A DNA stretch of 64,000 nucleotides from Filosporella fistucella (Eukaryota; Ascomycota; Leotiomycetes; Helotiales), in contig JAQJZZ010000005.1 in assembly GCA_030077755.1 (NCBI GenBank), positions 930,001-994,000 on the forward strand. The letters run 5' to 3'. The notes under the pieces are model-generated. The model was not told the DNA's origin, did not search any database, and saw only the letters and a list, made by a program, of their open reading frames with translations. Positions 1 through 12,421 of the stretch are shown here, in pieces; position 1 is the stretch's first letter, and every line of letters begins with the position of its first letter. Made by a program: the position numbers and the translations under genes.

Positions 1-538
1 TCGCTTGACCAATCTTCAAGTAGAGTCCTCCATTTTGATGTAACAGGTTGAACATTCGCTCAGCATTTCGTCTATGCAAGTCTACGATTTCGCCTCCGAA
101 GAAAGGCTTTGGTCGAAAATTTAACTTGTAATCAACTGCTACTAGTATGCCTAAACCGAACGTTCGTAGCGATCGCGTCACTGAAGAAGCATACAGTTGT
201 GTATCAACCAGATAGAGTGTTCCACCCAGTACGGTAATATATAAGAGTCTCCTCCCCCATTTTAGGGATTTGCGATATTGTTTCGCAGGCGCTGCTTTTC
301 CGAGCGATTCGGGAGAAGGGGGGACGAAAGGTTGGTATCTCTGTTGTATGGAACGGCGTGAAGGATTCAAGGCCTTTGGAAAGGCTATGGAGGGGCGTTC
401 GGCATTTTTGTGGAAAGTTTGAAGTGTCCTTGATGGTATTCGGAAAATCTGCGACGCTGAGTATGGGTAATTGTTGCACTGGGTTCTACATCTCAAAGTA
501 GCTCTTGGCAACGATAGCCCTGCCGTGCGCAGTGACAT
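1..538 (-). CDS. ABC1/ADCK (UbiB-family) atypical kinase, 5' part, runs off the window edge
   Basis: The minus strand is open without a stop from the ATG at 538 to base 1, about 179 codons. The start MSLRTAGLSLPRATLRCR is Arg/Ser/Leu-rich without acids, as expected for a mitochondrial presequence. Further in are SLKWGRRLLYITVLGGTLYL (a likely membrane segment), ASSVTRSLRTFGLGILVAVD, and at the edge RNAERMFNLLHQNGGLYLKI followed by GQA. That last block is the conserved KxGQ entry of the ABC1 atypical kinase domain. The SxxRSLRTFG block before it resembles the ADCK1/yeast Mcp2 (Cqd2) subgroup, which sits in the inner mitochondrial membrane and affects coenzyme Q and lipid homeostasis. The catalytic lobe lies outside the window, so activity cannot be judged. 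The family call is firm; the subgroup is inferred. No intron is needed in the visible part. Confidence 0.85.
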   Translation of the reverse strand, partial: MSLRTAGLSLPRATLRCRTQCNNYPYSASQIFRIPSRTLQTFHKNAERPSIAFPKALNPSRRSIQQRYQPFVPPSPESLGKAAPAKQYRKSLKWGRRLLYITVLGGTLYLVDTQLYASSVTRSLRTFGLGILVAVDYKLNFRPKPFFGGEIVDLHRRNAERMFNLLHQNGGLYLKIGQA

Positions 539-3084
539 TGCTTCAACGATGTTAGGACATCGATCAGAAGAACGTCGAGTTTCTCTCTTAAGATGATGAT
601 GTTCATATAAAAAGCTTATCGGCCACCGTACTTTATCTTATCCCCGTCGGGGCAATGACGCCGACTCGCCTCGGCGTTTTCAACTTTCCTGCTTGTATTG
701 TATCACCATCATGTAAATCTCCCGAGTGCGAAAATCACTTTGAAAGATCCGAACGGAATTTTGACGTTGTGCGATAAGATGTTATTTGCAATTGCCAATT
801 AAGTAGGGTTATCCCCTCAAAGTTTATAATAATTAAGATTCTTGAATTCGTTGCAGAACATCACCGAGCTCAAGCAATAAGGCTGTTTGTAAAAAGCGTT
901 GAAACGGTCTCAAGTATGCACGATGGTACTATTTATAAGTTATGTAAAAGTTTCTTAGAAGTTTGGTACAATACCTGGTCTGATCCTAGGTGAAGGTAAA
1001 GAAAATGCAGGAGGTTCACGCCATCCATATGATTGAGAGACAAGATGCAGTCAGTATGTTGGTGTCTTCAGTTTGCATCTTGCATCATTCGGATCACCAA
1101 TGTTAGACCATCGAGAGAAGTGTACAATTATTATCTAGGCAAGTTTACGATTGGACAGTTGAAGTTTTTTTTTGATAATTACGGTGTTTTGATGACAGGG
1201 AGCGGATAATTTCAAGCATACTAGTAGATACTCCGTAACAGCCCAGATATTGTATCTCGAATTTCCAACGAGGACTCCTGTAGGCTCTTCCTCAACCGAC
1301 GATGCTCTCGAGGGATCCAGATTTGGGTTTCCCGCTTCGCATGAGGCAGGGATACACAGCATTACCTCCCCCGATTGGAGCAATATCCATGGATAAAAGA
1401 ACAATAATGCAGCTTGATTGCACCGTAATGAGATCCCAGTGTCGTCTTCCCAAAACAGATGGTGTCATATGTGGTCATTTAAATAGGAAGTAAATCCTGT
1501 CCTGGAAATCCAACAAAAGCACAATCTACATGGTGTGTTGGCTTCGACTTTATGCTAGTAATCCCAAGATCTGGAAGTCGGCCGTCATGCAAACATCCAC
1601 GGATTTGCAGTACCTGAATTCAAGCCTGTTCCGGTCTAATCAAGCAGTGGGAACCTGCATGTACTTGTACAAAGTACTCCGTGGATTGGGAATGGTGCCA
1701 ATTTTCCCGGTGGCTGCTCGTCCATATAGTATGTGGTGTTCTGGAGAGCATCCCACTATTCCGAAGATTAGGGTGTCGCGCGAAGTGTTACGGAAGCTGG
1801 CAGATTTTCCACAGATAATGGGAAATGAGGTACTGGGTTTGAGCTTGTTATCGCGAAATTTGTGTCAGAGTGCGATGACGGAGTGTAAATTGGATCATTG
1901 GATAGAGTATTGAACCTACATCAAGGACAATTGGTGGTCAGTGAGGTATCTGATCGCAGTAGTACTCTGGATTCAATGGCAGGCCCAATCTGGAGAACGA
2001 TACTTGCCACGTTATAATCATCTCGTAACTCATTATCGTTCCGTATCTCATCAGTCTGCGGGGGACAAGGACGGTTTCTGCACAACGCGTGTTATGAACG
2101 TGGCGGAGCAATCCCTGACATCCCTTCTGCCCACCATTCTGCTCCCATCCCTCCCACTTCTCAGTCGCAGTAAGACGAAACGAGATCGAGTCCACAGTAG
2201 ATTCGGGTCCATACTCGAGACACCACCAAAATTGCTGGCGTTGTCCAACCAGAGCCAGGCCCTGAACCAGACCCTCGAGACACTGTCCCCCAAGCCCAAG
2301 TCACCTTTCTGCTTCTCGATCTCCTCCAACAAAACATCGAGATTTTCGACGCCGTCACCAGTCCAGTCCTCGACGACTTTTCTTTCTTGGGTTCAGTCGC
2401 TGGTCGTCCCGTTCACTCTGTCCATCCCCTTGGACCACAGGCACCATCATCATCATAGTCAGTGTGGCTGGGTCGAGACCGATTAGAGGGTTGGAAAGAA
2501 AGGCCATAAATCCTCCAGGTTCAACGTGCAGTGCAGAAGAAGTACGAATAAGTAGTGTAGAGGCGTCTGCAGATACAGGGCAGAAAGGCAGACTACGATT
2601 ATCACAGCATCACTCGAGTCCCAAAACTGGAAGGTCAACTATTATCTTAGCCTCTAAGACTCTTCCCCGCCAGCCCTTCCCTTCCCTTCCCACCCTTCAA
2701 CCAACCGTTCTGCCTATCGACCATTTCCACTCCTGCCAACTTTACTTCAATTACTCGTTACTCCACCTTGGACACCTGACATCGACTCGACTCAACTCAA
2801 CATTGATATCGAGATAATCAACGACTTCGGAGTCCGTCTACACAATCTGCGTTATTAATCCATCGGCGAACCTTTCCGATGTTTCGTGTATGATTGCGAC
2901 ACCAGTGAACCGATTTTATCGAATCTTCCATCACCAATGCGGTCCCCGTTTTAAGACCTCACTGCATTCCTACGAAGTGTCGCATATTTCCTTGCGCATT
3001 GAGAGTTCACCCTCTATATCCTACGCCGCGTCTTGAGGGCGCTGGCAATCACAATCGTTAATCGGCGAATCTCCAAATTTCACA
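539..3084. other. Intergenic region between ADCK-like kinase and palI
   Basis: 2.5 kb, AT-rich in the first half. Open frames at 1530-1913 (+) and 1938-2486 (both strands) have no recognisable domain and look like chance frames. From about 2650 to 3084 there are pyrimidine tracts (clusters of ccttcc around 2670-2700) typical of a fungal promoter and leader ahead of palI. The two flanking genes are divergently transcribed. Confidence 0.6.
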
Positions 3085-5363
3085 ATGTTGAGACCGGCAA
3101 CTCCCCTGACGATCCTGCTGTTCGCAGCTTTCGTTTGCTTGCTGATTTCCGTTATTTCGACGCCAATTGTCAAAAGCATCCCCCTGGCATCGTTTGGAGG
3201 CGTTGATTTCGGAGTTTTTGGCTACTGTAAAGGCACTGATTGCAGCAAGATTGAGATTGGATATGATACTGGTGAGTAGATTTTGGTTTTAGAGACGTTG
3301 GTTGGGATTACAACATAATTTTGAATGCGGAAGGGCAATGCTAATCTGGTGGGTTATAGGACCTCTGTTCAACAAGCAGCAGGAGGAAAGCTTCGACCTG
3401 TCTCAGGAAACAAGAGCAACGCTCTCAGCTATCCTCATTGTCCACCCGATAGCCGCACTCTTCACCCTTGTTATGTTCTGTCTCTCTGCTGCTGCTCATT
3501 TACACTCGCCATCCCACTCTCCTCGATACCTCCTTGGAATCTTCATACTCAGTATACTCACCCTTATTCTTGCACTCCTATCATTCCTCATAGATGTGTT
3601 ATTATTCGTTCCGCATATGGCATGGGGGTCATACATTGTCTTAGCTGCGACAGTTCTTGTTGCCATAAGTGGTGTCGTATCCTGTGCTATGCGCAGAACA
3701 CTTGTCAGCCGTAAAGCACGAAAGCGCCGTATCGCGGAAAATGCTGAAATGAACGGAGAGAATTTCTATAACCGTCAAGGGACCGATCCAGTTCCACCAG
3801 CAACAGATAGTAACACTTTGGTCAGCGGAGGTACCGCTGTTGACAAACTTCCTGGATTTGCTACATTTGAGATGGCAAAGAAGGATCCTGATGAGAGGAC
3901 CAGCGACGAACGTATACCATTGACAACAAGGACACCTACCGAGACCTCACCTGTTAATAATTTAGGCGGGCCTGGCGTCATGAATGATAGATATGGTGCT
4001 CCAAGAATGCCGGGAGGAAGCCCACCCCGCGACCAATATGGCAATATAATCCCTGGTTACGGGAGTCGAAGCCGTGATCCCTCGACCGATCCGTCTTTGA
4101 GCCGACAATATTCAGAAACCTCTATGAATTCAAGAGGCCGTGGAGGAATGCCACCAGGAGGCTACAGAGGAAGAGGAGGATACCCACCAAGAGGTAATTA
4201 CGGAGGGCGAGGAGGTTATGGACCGCCAAGGGGCGGGTATGGTGCACCACCCAGAGGAGGTTACGGAAATTTTAGAGGGGGTATGAATGATGCTATGATG
4301 GCCGGAGCAGCTGGTGGAATGGCTGCCGGGGCCATGAGGGGAGGCAGACCTGGACCTCCTCCTGGATATGGTGCCCCTCAGAATGGGCGTGGATACGACA
4401 ACCGAGGACCTTCACCCAATGACTATGGCCGCCAGCAGCAGGCAGGGTATGGAAACGATGATTATGGAGCTCCACCAGCAGCTGCATACACACCATACAA
4501 TCCTGATCCAAACAGAGACAGTCTCCCTCGAGCCGAGTCACCTCCTCCATTGCCAGGACTTGACTCGCATGGCCCAGTTGGTCAGGCTATAGAGATGGAT
4601 GCTACAACAGGCAGTCCTTCGGTAGCACCAAAAGGCTTTGGTCAGTTCGGAAACCTTAGAGACAGCGATGGTGATGTGGCTGGTATGGTTGGTCTTCAGC
4701 AACAAAAGTTACAGCGTCAAACCGTGGACAGTGAGACGAGTAGATACAGCTCGGATGCGTAAGTCTTCATCTAAGTTTGCAAGCTATACTAACATTTTCA
4801 GTCCTTATGTGCCACCAAGACAAGCATGGGGAGATAATGGTAGATCATCACCATTAAATCCGGCCAATCGCGCTGAACTTCCAAGCCCAACGACTACACC
4901 TCATCGACGCGTCAGTTCCGGAGGAGAAAATTATTACGAAGACGTCGATCCTCGATTTGCTGAGCCTCCTGTATCGACAACTCCTGTCCCTGTACCGGCA
5001 CCGTTACAGCAAAACTACCATCCAAACAATAATCTAAGACCCCTTCAGCCAATGGGTCTGGATGGCCAGTCTTCTTACGAAGATCTTCAATCTGGAGCTC
5101 GAAGTCCTGCCGAATCGGAACGTTCTAACTTCACATCAGTATCCCAGCGTGGTGTAAATCCTCGATGGAATGGTGGCGGTGGTTATGGCCCACCGATGCC
5201 AAATAGACGGCCAGCACCGAATCAAGCTGATATGCTCTTGAACTCGAACCCCGACTTCCAATTACCTGGTGGCCGAGGCGGAAGAGGCGCCCCAAGAGGT
5301 GGTTCACCAAGGGGTCCTGGAATGGTTCCAAACAGTGCCTATCCTAGTGCCGGCGGTCTTTAA
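3085..5363 (+). CDS. palI: pH-response regulator PalI/RIM9
   Basis: Three exons: 3085-3271, 3360-4758 and 4802-5363, giving 715 aa. Both introns have GT...AG ends, and the joins preserve the frame (Gly at the first, Ala at the second). The N-terminus starts with a signal-anchor (residues about 9-28) and carries FGVFGYC, a block typical of the Sur7/PalI family. Three further membrane segments follow at about residues 85-109, 118-142 and 150-172, ending in a basic RKARKRR stop-transfer. The rest is a long cytosolic tail rich in Gly, Arg, Pro and Tyr, with RGG-type repeats around codons 310-380. PalI/Rim9 assists the PalH/Rim21 sensor at the plasma membrane in the alkaline-pH signalling that leads to PacC processing. 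Length and architecture fit filamentous-fungal PalI, which is much longer than yeast Rim9. Identification is from family knowledge of the N-terminal domain and tail composition. Confidence 0.88.
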
Positions 5364-7105
5364 ATATCATCATTCATTACATTTCGACACGACGAACTTT
5401 CCACCATTCGAACACTCACCTATTACACTTTCTGTCAAATACCCCTTCGAGGCAGTTTCTTCTTTTTCGGCACACAGTAAATAATGGTCACCGGTGCCTC
5501 TCTCACATATTCTTTCTGTCGATATAGATTCTCGACCTATGGAGATTACGGGCGTCTAGGGTCTTCTTCTCTCAGTTCAGGTGAACGATGTACATTCCCT
5601 CACCATCAGAAAATGGATCTGATTTGTACGTGTACATAATGAGAACCGATCTCATGCATTACTGGTTTTCAATTCTTTGTTTAGGGATGCTTTCGCAGCG
5701 GGTCTTGCTAGCCTTCAAAAATGGAGGACAGGCAACTTTCATACAGTGGGGAAGTAGGGCACCAGCATGGTATGGGGAGCTGGTAGGTGATGGTGGAGTG
5801 GGAACGGAGATATTGTGAATAGCTGGCTAGATATACGGCAGCTTCGCTGTGAGCCAAATAATGAAATGGCAATGCAAGATGTGCTCTGAGAGTGTACAAT
5901 GTACAAGAGTGTCTTATTTTCTTGACTTGTGACAGTGACGTAGCTATGGACAGTGGATATTTCTTTTTCTACCATGAAAAGCACCTTCCCGGTTCGGAGA
6001 ATATATCAATTATATTCATCCAACTCTTATACCGAACAGGAACTCGATCTCGACAATTACAGTACATTATCTCCCTCCCTCGCACATAATCTCGCAACAA
6101 GGATCTACTGATATCCTACCAAAGGACGTCGGACGCCCAAGATCATAGCCCAAGACCAGCTGAACAGTAGCTAGTTCTCCTATTATGCTTAACTCCAGCT
6201 TCTCCAGCTCTTGGGAAAAGAAATAAGGATATCTATTACAAAACAGGCTAAGTATGGAGGGGGAGGCTGAGTTTAGATGGGAGAGGAGCGGCTGAGTTTA
6301 GATAGATACCTATGGAGATGGAGGGGCGGCTGAAGGTAGAAGGGGGGATGGGAAACAAGGGGAGGCTTGGATCTACAGTGGCTGCCGTTGATATCTTAGC
6401 GTGCAGATGCGAGGTGATCTCTAGATGGTCGGAAAGTTTCTGGTGGTGTTGTTGTATTGTGTGGTAGTTTTCAGCCTCAAGTACATGTCCTGACCTGATA
6501 CAAGTTATATGCTTATAAACGTATTCAATACTTGATTCTTATATATGCTACATTTCTTAATAAGGAATATATTCATCACCCTATCTACCTACAACGAATC
6601 ACTTCAAACTAAACCAACTTACAAGGACCTCGTTAACATACTTTATGCATAAACATCACAGGTATCATATATCACGTGCCACGTATCAAGTAGATTAAAA
6701 AGGGGGACAAGGCAGGCGAAAGAAGACGAAACTTGGCTCGGCTGCCAGGCCCAGCCCAGCTTCTGGAAGGTGGAGGGAGGGAGATGAAGCCGATCCAGGT
6801 ATCCACTTTTGATCTGAGTGAACTCTCGCGAGTGAAGCAAGGCAAGGCAAGGCAGTCTCTTCCCCGCGCTGATTTCGGAGATTGAGTATATTGTATGGCA
6901 GTAGCTTGATTTGATGATCTTCCTTGGGAGATTATGAGAGATGATTTTTTTTGTTGTATGAGGTGGGTTTTATTTTGGAGATAATCGTGAAGGGGGAGAA
7001 AGATGGATGGGATGCGGGATGTTGTCTTGGTGTGTGTAAGGGACTAGCTTTGCATGCAAGCGATGGCTGGTGGAGAAAATGATTCAGGTCGAAGCAAGCC
7101 AACCA

Positions 7106-7137
7106 AGTCGAGTCGAGTCGAGTCGAGTTGAGTCGAG
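7106..7137. repeat. AGTCG pentanucleotide microsatellite
   Basis: Six near-perfect copies of agtcg, one carrying a C-to-T change (agttg). Non-coding. Confidence 0.9.
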
Positions 7138-7561
7138 GTACTGAGGTACTTACCCCTGAACGGGCGGCTTTTGCCCCAGAAAACGAAGAGGGAAAAGAAT
7201 GCTGTCAGCTAACAATTAAATCTACTCTAATCCACATTACTGTAATGAATCGGGAGAGAGTAGCGACGGGTAGACAAAATAAAGTGCTGCAATGCAGATT
7301 AAATTTAGATGGGTTCCCAGCCGCAGAAAAGCATATCTGTATTGATGTGTACTGTTTTGGTAGAGCTGGATTGCTTCTTTAGGACTCAGGTTGAAACTGG
7401 GTTGAGTGGTTCAGGTGGTTTGGCTGGACTGCACAGTGAGAGACAGAGACAGAGGCAGACACAGGCGTCGGGGATTTAGGAACTGGGGTCAAGGTACCTT
7501 GCTTTACCTCACTGCATCACTGCACCACTGCACTTTTCTTGGGTGAGCCGGACTATTGGTT

Positions 7562-7604
7562 GGTCACTCTCGGTCACTCTCACTGGACTGGACTGGACTG
7601 GACA
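7562..7604. repeat. Short tandem repeats: ggtcactctc x2 then (actgg)n
   Basis: Two copies of ggtcactctc are followed by about four copies of actgg. Simple-sequence, intergenic. Confidence 0.8.
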
Positions 7605-8488
7605 TCGGATCGGTACGAATGAATGAATAAAATGATTCTTACTTGCCTTCAAATGGAAATGGAAGAGCCCCTGAATTGTGCAGTCCCATACAGAGCACGC
7701 ATAGAGCAAGCATTGCACACACCCAACCCGGCAGCATTTCCCATTGTCCTCCCATGCCCGTAGAATCCTCAGCGAATATTCCGATTAAGCTCGAGCTCAC
7801 TCCTGCTCCTAACTTCTACACCTACACCCCATAATACTTCTACTATTCTCCTTCTCTTCCTCCAATTTCATCCTTCACCAAACTCCCCTTGAACGGGTCT
7901 GTCTCTTCGTCGCTGCTCCCAGCCCGGCCCAGTCCATTCATTCTCTCACTGCCGTACTGTATTTACCTACAGTATCTACTCCACGGCCGCGCCGACTCTA
8001 CCTTAACTTCCTTCACTCGTTACTTTCCATCGAAGCTCGAGTCTAGCTTCTGCACCAACGCAGAACATCAGATCCGTCTTCTTTAGCCATATCTTGTCGG
8101 GAGTCTGTTCGCACTTCTGCACCTCCATACCAGGTCGTTGGAAAGTTTGGATTATCATTCACCAATCTACAAGTTCAACTTTGGAGAAGGTCAATCTGCA
8201 GCCACAAACGGATAATTGTGGCAGACTCGATTCACAGACGCAAACGGAGTCCGTCTACTTTCGAACCACCTCACTTTTCGGTCAGCTCAATTCACCATCA
8301 TATTCACATCGCTGCGAGTCGCAAAACACGAATTTCTGCCGTTGATTCACAATTGAACAGTCCGATAATACTTCAAACACCAGAGTCATCTCATTGAGGA
8401 GGTAATTTGGACAAACCCACTGTCGCGACCGAGAATCACCACATCATCCCTGCCATTTTCGAGACTCATTCGTATCCAGTCAGCCAGC

Positions 8489-10189
8489 ATGGTCTCTTCA
8501 TCCAGACCACGAACACCCAGTGCGAGTACTTCACCACCAGCCGCCGAGAAGCTCGCAGCAATTCCTGAAGGCGCCCTGAAGAATCATCCTCCACGTCGTT
8601 CCTCTCTCGGCCTCCTCCTCCGCAGATCGAAATCAGGAGAACTCAAGCCAAGCAAGAAACAACAAGCCCTCGCGCAACAACAAGAACTCGAGAGACAGCG
8701 TCGCGAAGCTGCTGCCATCCCCAAATCGCCTCCCAGACTCCCCGATCTTTATAACGGCCAGAAACCACAATCGCTCCCTTTTGGCGCCGAGGACCGTCCC
8801 GACTCGGTTGCTATCGTGTCCGGCAAGACTGGTGGGTATCAGGGTCGTGCTTCGATGGAGCCAACTCGTTCTTCTACACTAAATGGCAATCCGCCTGTTC
8901 CGCCCATCCCTAATGGAAGTCGAAATGGAGATTGGGTGGATCCATACGCTCGTACAGAGAGCATGACACATCGTGGTAGATACAGTTATGCTAGTAGTGC
9001 CGTGAGCACCATCAATAGCCCGCGTAGAGTTAGGAGACGGAAGGACCCAACCCCTTTCAAGTAAGTAGTGCGTCTGCAAATGGTATCACAAACTGACTCG
9101 AGTAGTATTCTCATCATTGGTGCTCGATCATCTGGCAAGACGTCCTTCCTCGATTTCCTCAAGACCACACTGGCTCTGCCACCAAAGAAGAGAAGCAATC
9201 GACCCACCGAACTCCATGAAGATATTTTCGCGCCGCAAAGTTCCAAGTCGGGCAACTTCGAATCACATTATTTGGAGACGGAGATCGATGGAGAGCGTAT
9301 TGGATTGACATTATGGGATTCGGAGGGTCTAGAGAAGAATGTTGTGGATTTGCAATTGAGAGAGATGTCTTCATTCCTTGAAAGTAAGTTTGAGGAGACT
9401 TTCACAGAGGAGATGAAGGTTGTTCGTGCCCCTGGTGTCCAAGACACACATATCCACTGTGCATTCCTCCTACTCGACCCCCTTCGCTTGGACCGAAATA
9501 TTGCTGCTGCCAAGTCTTCGACCTTGAATGGTAATGGCACCAATGGAAAGTTTAGCTCCGCGCCTCGCATTATTGGTGGATTGGATGAGGATCTTGATCT
9601 ACAAGTTCTGCGTACGCTGCAAGGAAAGACAACTGTTGTACCAGTCATCTCGAAAGCGGATACCATTACCACAGCTCATATGACCTATCTCAAGAAGACT
9701 GTTTGGGATAGTTTGAGAAAGGCGAATATCGATCCTCTTGAGGCGCTTGGACTCGACGATTTCGAACCAGATAGTCCTGGAAAGCCAGCCCGTATCGACG
9801 AGGGCGATGAAGAGAACTCTGATAGTGAAGGCAAGGCCTCAGGCGATGAACTCCCAATTCAAAGTAACGACATCAATTCGTCACCCAACTCAAAAAGACT
9901 TTCCTCAGGATCGGTTCGTCGTCACAAAGTAAATGAGTCTGGAGAGTCGGCCGAAACCCCATATCTTCCACTTTCAATCATCAGTCCCGATATCTACGAG
10001 CCAGGCGTTATCGGTAGGAAATTCCCTTGGGGATTCGCAGACCCATTGAATGTGGAACATTGTGACTTTGTTAGATTGAAGGAGGCTGTCTTCAGTGAGT
10101 GGAGAGGAGAACTCCGAGAGGCAAGCCGGGAGCTTTGGTATGAAGGATGGAGAACAAGCAGGCTTAAGCATCGCGAGTCTCGAAGATGA
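8489..10189 (+). CDS. Divergent septin-like GTP-binding protein
   Basis: Two exons, 8489-9060 and 9106-10189, give 551 aa. Residues 1-190 are a basic, Ser/Pro-rich, probably disordered N-terminus with a Gln-rich run. The G domain follows: P-loop GARSSGKTS (about 196-204), WDSEG in the G3 position (about 261-265) and SKAD as the G4 specificity motif (about 373-376). These match septin-type GTPases, which have GxxxxGKS/T, DxxG and AKAD. The G4 motif predicts GTP specificity. A low-complexity acidic/Ser insert follows G4, and then a block ending GFADPLNVEHCDFVRLKEAV, which resembles the septin C-terminal part of the G domain (SDF...LR). No C-terminal coiled coil is visible. It is not a canonical core septin; an AspE-like or septin-related role at the cortex is inferred. 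The acceptor is tandem (gagtag), so a one-residue variant is possible. Confidence 0.75.
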
Positions 10190-11627
10190 TCTGGCCTTTA
10201 AGCATGTCTTACAAGACGAAAGCTTGTTTTGACAGATCATCGGCATACCGGAATGTCTGGAGACACAAAAAAATTGGGCGATTAATTTCGGTTGTGATAC
10301 TCTTTTTTTACTTTTTCTTTTGTTACGAGCTGCATACCCACTTACTTCATTTGCACGCATGTTCTGCCAAAAACCTTTGTATCCCTGGCCCTGATTGAGG
10401 GGTCAACTCTTCGACGGAACCAAAACCTTTGTTCACGAGAGATATTCATTCCTAGAAATTTTGAGAGCGAGTTTTATGCGTGGAATTCAAAAACCAAGTA
10501 ACCTTCTACCTTCTGATTCTGCTTCTTCGTTTGCGCTGGACGCGGTTTCAGTGTTGTTTAGTACCTGGCTTATTTGACGCTGGCCTGGATGAGTGGGATG
10601 ATTCTGATTCTGATTCTGATTCGATTCGGAAAGAGATGCTGAAAGGAGATGGGGGATTCAGTGAAACCTTGAGAGAAGGTCATGCATGGTGGATATGAAT
10701 ATTTTGATACACATCAGATTGGGCACGTATTTGGTGGGACTGAGATGATGGTAGTCAGTCAACTCTGTGTATGTATTTATTTGATTGTTGGTGTAATTGA
10801 GATCTTTGGATCTCTTGATGAAAGATTCTTTTCTCGGTTTATTAGTTTTTGGTCTTGTGGTGAGATGGGGGGTGAGTTTAATATTGGTGAGGTGTTTGAA
10901 TGTGAGAGATGTGAGGTGAGTTTGACATGGGGTGTTACGCATGCGTGAATGTGAGTGTCCATGTGATATGTGAATGTGAATTTGACGCGACTTTTAGATG
11001 TGGATTAAGCTTTCTCAGCCTTATTGAAATAAATTTCCTTTAAGGGAGGAGATGAGGTGGGGTATATAATCTTAGTATATTCCTCCCTACCGTATCTGAA
11101 CATAGTATCTCTGAAAATATGGGAGTGAAATTTTCTCCACAACACAGCATATCGGCGAACTCTTTCTCATCTATATATCCCCCTTCTACGTAGCAAACAG
11201 ACACATACGACCACAGACTACAGAGAATGAGGGATCCCGTCCGCTCTCCCATATCCAAGCTGTAGATCGGCAGATTAGTAGTTGAGTGGGTGACCATCAG
11301 CGAATACCTGCTGTTGTATGTTTTTTGAATTTTTTTTCTTCTGCTTTTGATTTGCTCTCTTTTTTGTATATTCTTTTCTAGATTTTTATTATAGGACGGG
11401 AAGAGGGGTTTGTTGGGTTTTAGTATAACGAGTAAGGTTGTGACGAGAATGGACTAGGTATTTGATAGGTATAGCGATGCGAGAACCGCGATTAAGGGGC
11501 ACAGGTGCTGGCAGATGATTTTAGCGCTGACGGGATGGGGAACCCTATTAAAGCAAATATGTACAAACAGGTACTTGCTCTGTAAAGTTCTTTCATCTAA
11601 TATTTCCAAAATAAGGAATTTTTCAGA
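10190..11627. other. Intergenic region
   Basis: 1.4 kb between the septin-like gene and the SDR locus. Frames here (for example 10682-10948) have no recognisable content. It contains a ttctga hexanucleotide repeat at about 10601-10624 and T-rich tracts around 11320-11380. Confidence 0.6.
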
Positions 11628-12421
11628 ATGCCTACAGCCGTAATCACGGGTTGTAACGAGGGCATAGGATTCTGGTTTGCACGCGTAGCCTTGAAAAATG
11701 TAATACCCACCTCATGGTCGATTCAATGTATTAATATGTACTCAGGGATATACCACATTTGCTACATCTCGCACCAATGGGCCTAAGCTCAAGCAGTTAG
11801 AGGCAGAGGGTGCTCAGATATCGGTTCTAGATGTATCTTCTGAGGAGTCTATTCAGGCTTTTAAGAAAATGATTGGAGATTTGCCGGTTGATGTGTTGAT
11901 CAATAATGCTGGTATGTTTAATACAACCACCTTTCATACCAGAGAAATTAATCGATATCTTCACAGCAATCTGTAACAGAGATTACGAGTCTCTAACAAC
12001 CATCTCCCTCTCCTCTCTAGAATCCACCTTCCGCACCAACACCTTCGGACCCCTCCTCCTAACCCAATCTCTCCTCTCAAATCTAACCTCCTCTCCTTCC
12101 CCTAGGATAGGCCTCGTCAGTTCTCGAGTAGGTTCTATTTCCGAAAACACGGGTGGCAGTTTCTACGCGTACCGAAGTAGTAAAGCAGCGTTAAACATGA
12201 TGGGGAGATCTTTAGCTGTTGATCTAAAGGATAAGGGGATCCTGGTTGCGATGTTGCATCCTGGTATGGTGGCTACGAAGGGATCGGGGGCGAAGGTTGG
12301 ATAGCCGCAAGTTGTGGAGGCGGAGGAGGCAGCGGGGAAGTGTTGGGATTTGATGCTTGGATTGGGGATGGAGGAGACAGGGAGGTTTTGGCATAGGGAG
12401 GGGAGTGAGATTCCTTGGTAG
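11628..12421 (+). pseudogene. Short-chain dehydrogenase/reductase interrupted by an in-frame TAG
   Basis: Exons 11628-11699, 11746-11911 and about 11967-12421. Visible SDR landmarks are TGCNEGIG (the TGxxxGxG nucleotide-binding motif) near the N-terminus, INNA at the end of exon 2, VSSRVGSIS, and the catalytic YAYRSSK (YxxxK). Directly after GSGAKVG, TAG at 12302-12304 stops the frame. The same frame then continues for 38 codons as PQVVEAEEAAGKCWDLMLG and on to a tail with GRFWHREGSEIPW before the next stop at 12419-12421. That tail is exactly what C-sniffer-like fungal SDRs have at their end, so the TAG truncates an otherwise normal protein of about 230 aa. Possible causes are a recent nonsense mutation (CAG to TAG would fit), stop-codon readthrough, or a sequencing error. 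The acceptor of intron 2 is uncertain; 11942 is also in frame but makes an intron of only 31 nt. Confidence 0.8.

Larger units (their letters stand above)
5364..8488. other. Long intergenic region between palI and the septin-like gene
   Basis: About 3.1 kb with no coding frame I can support. It starts with the palI 3' UTR. It holds purine-rich stretches (6240-6360, 6950-7020), simple repeats at 7106-7137 and 7562-7604, and from about 7800 a pyrimidine-rich stretch that is probably promoter and 5' UTR of the gene at 8489. Confidence 0.6.

Noticed and set aside
1530..1913. 127-codon plus-strand frame
   Set aside because: Composition is not protein-like, with no domain or splice context; probably chance.
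1938..2486. Overlapping frames on both strands, including a Gly/Ser-rich minus-strand frame
   Set aside because: No start, family resemblance or consistent exon joins; could be a relic but cannot be supported.
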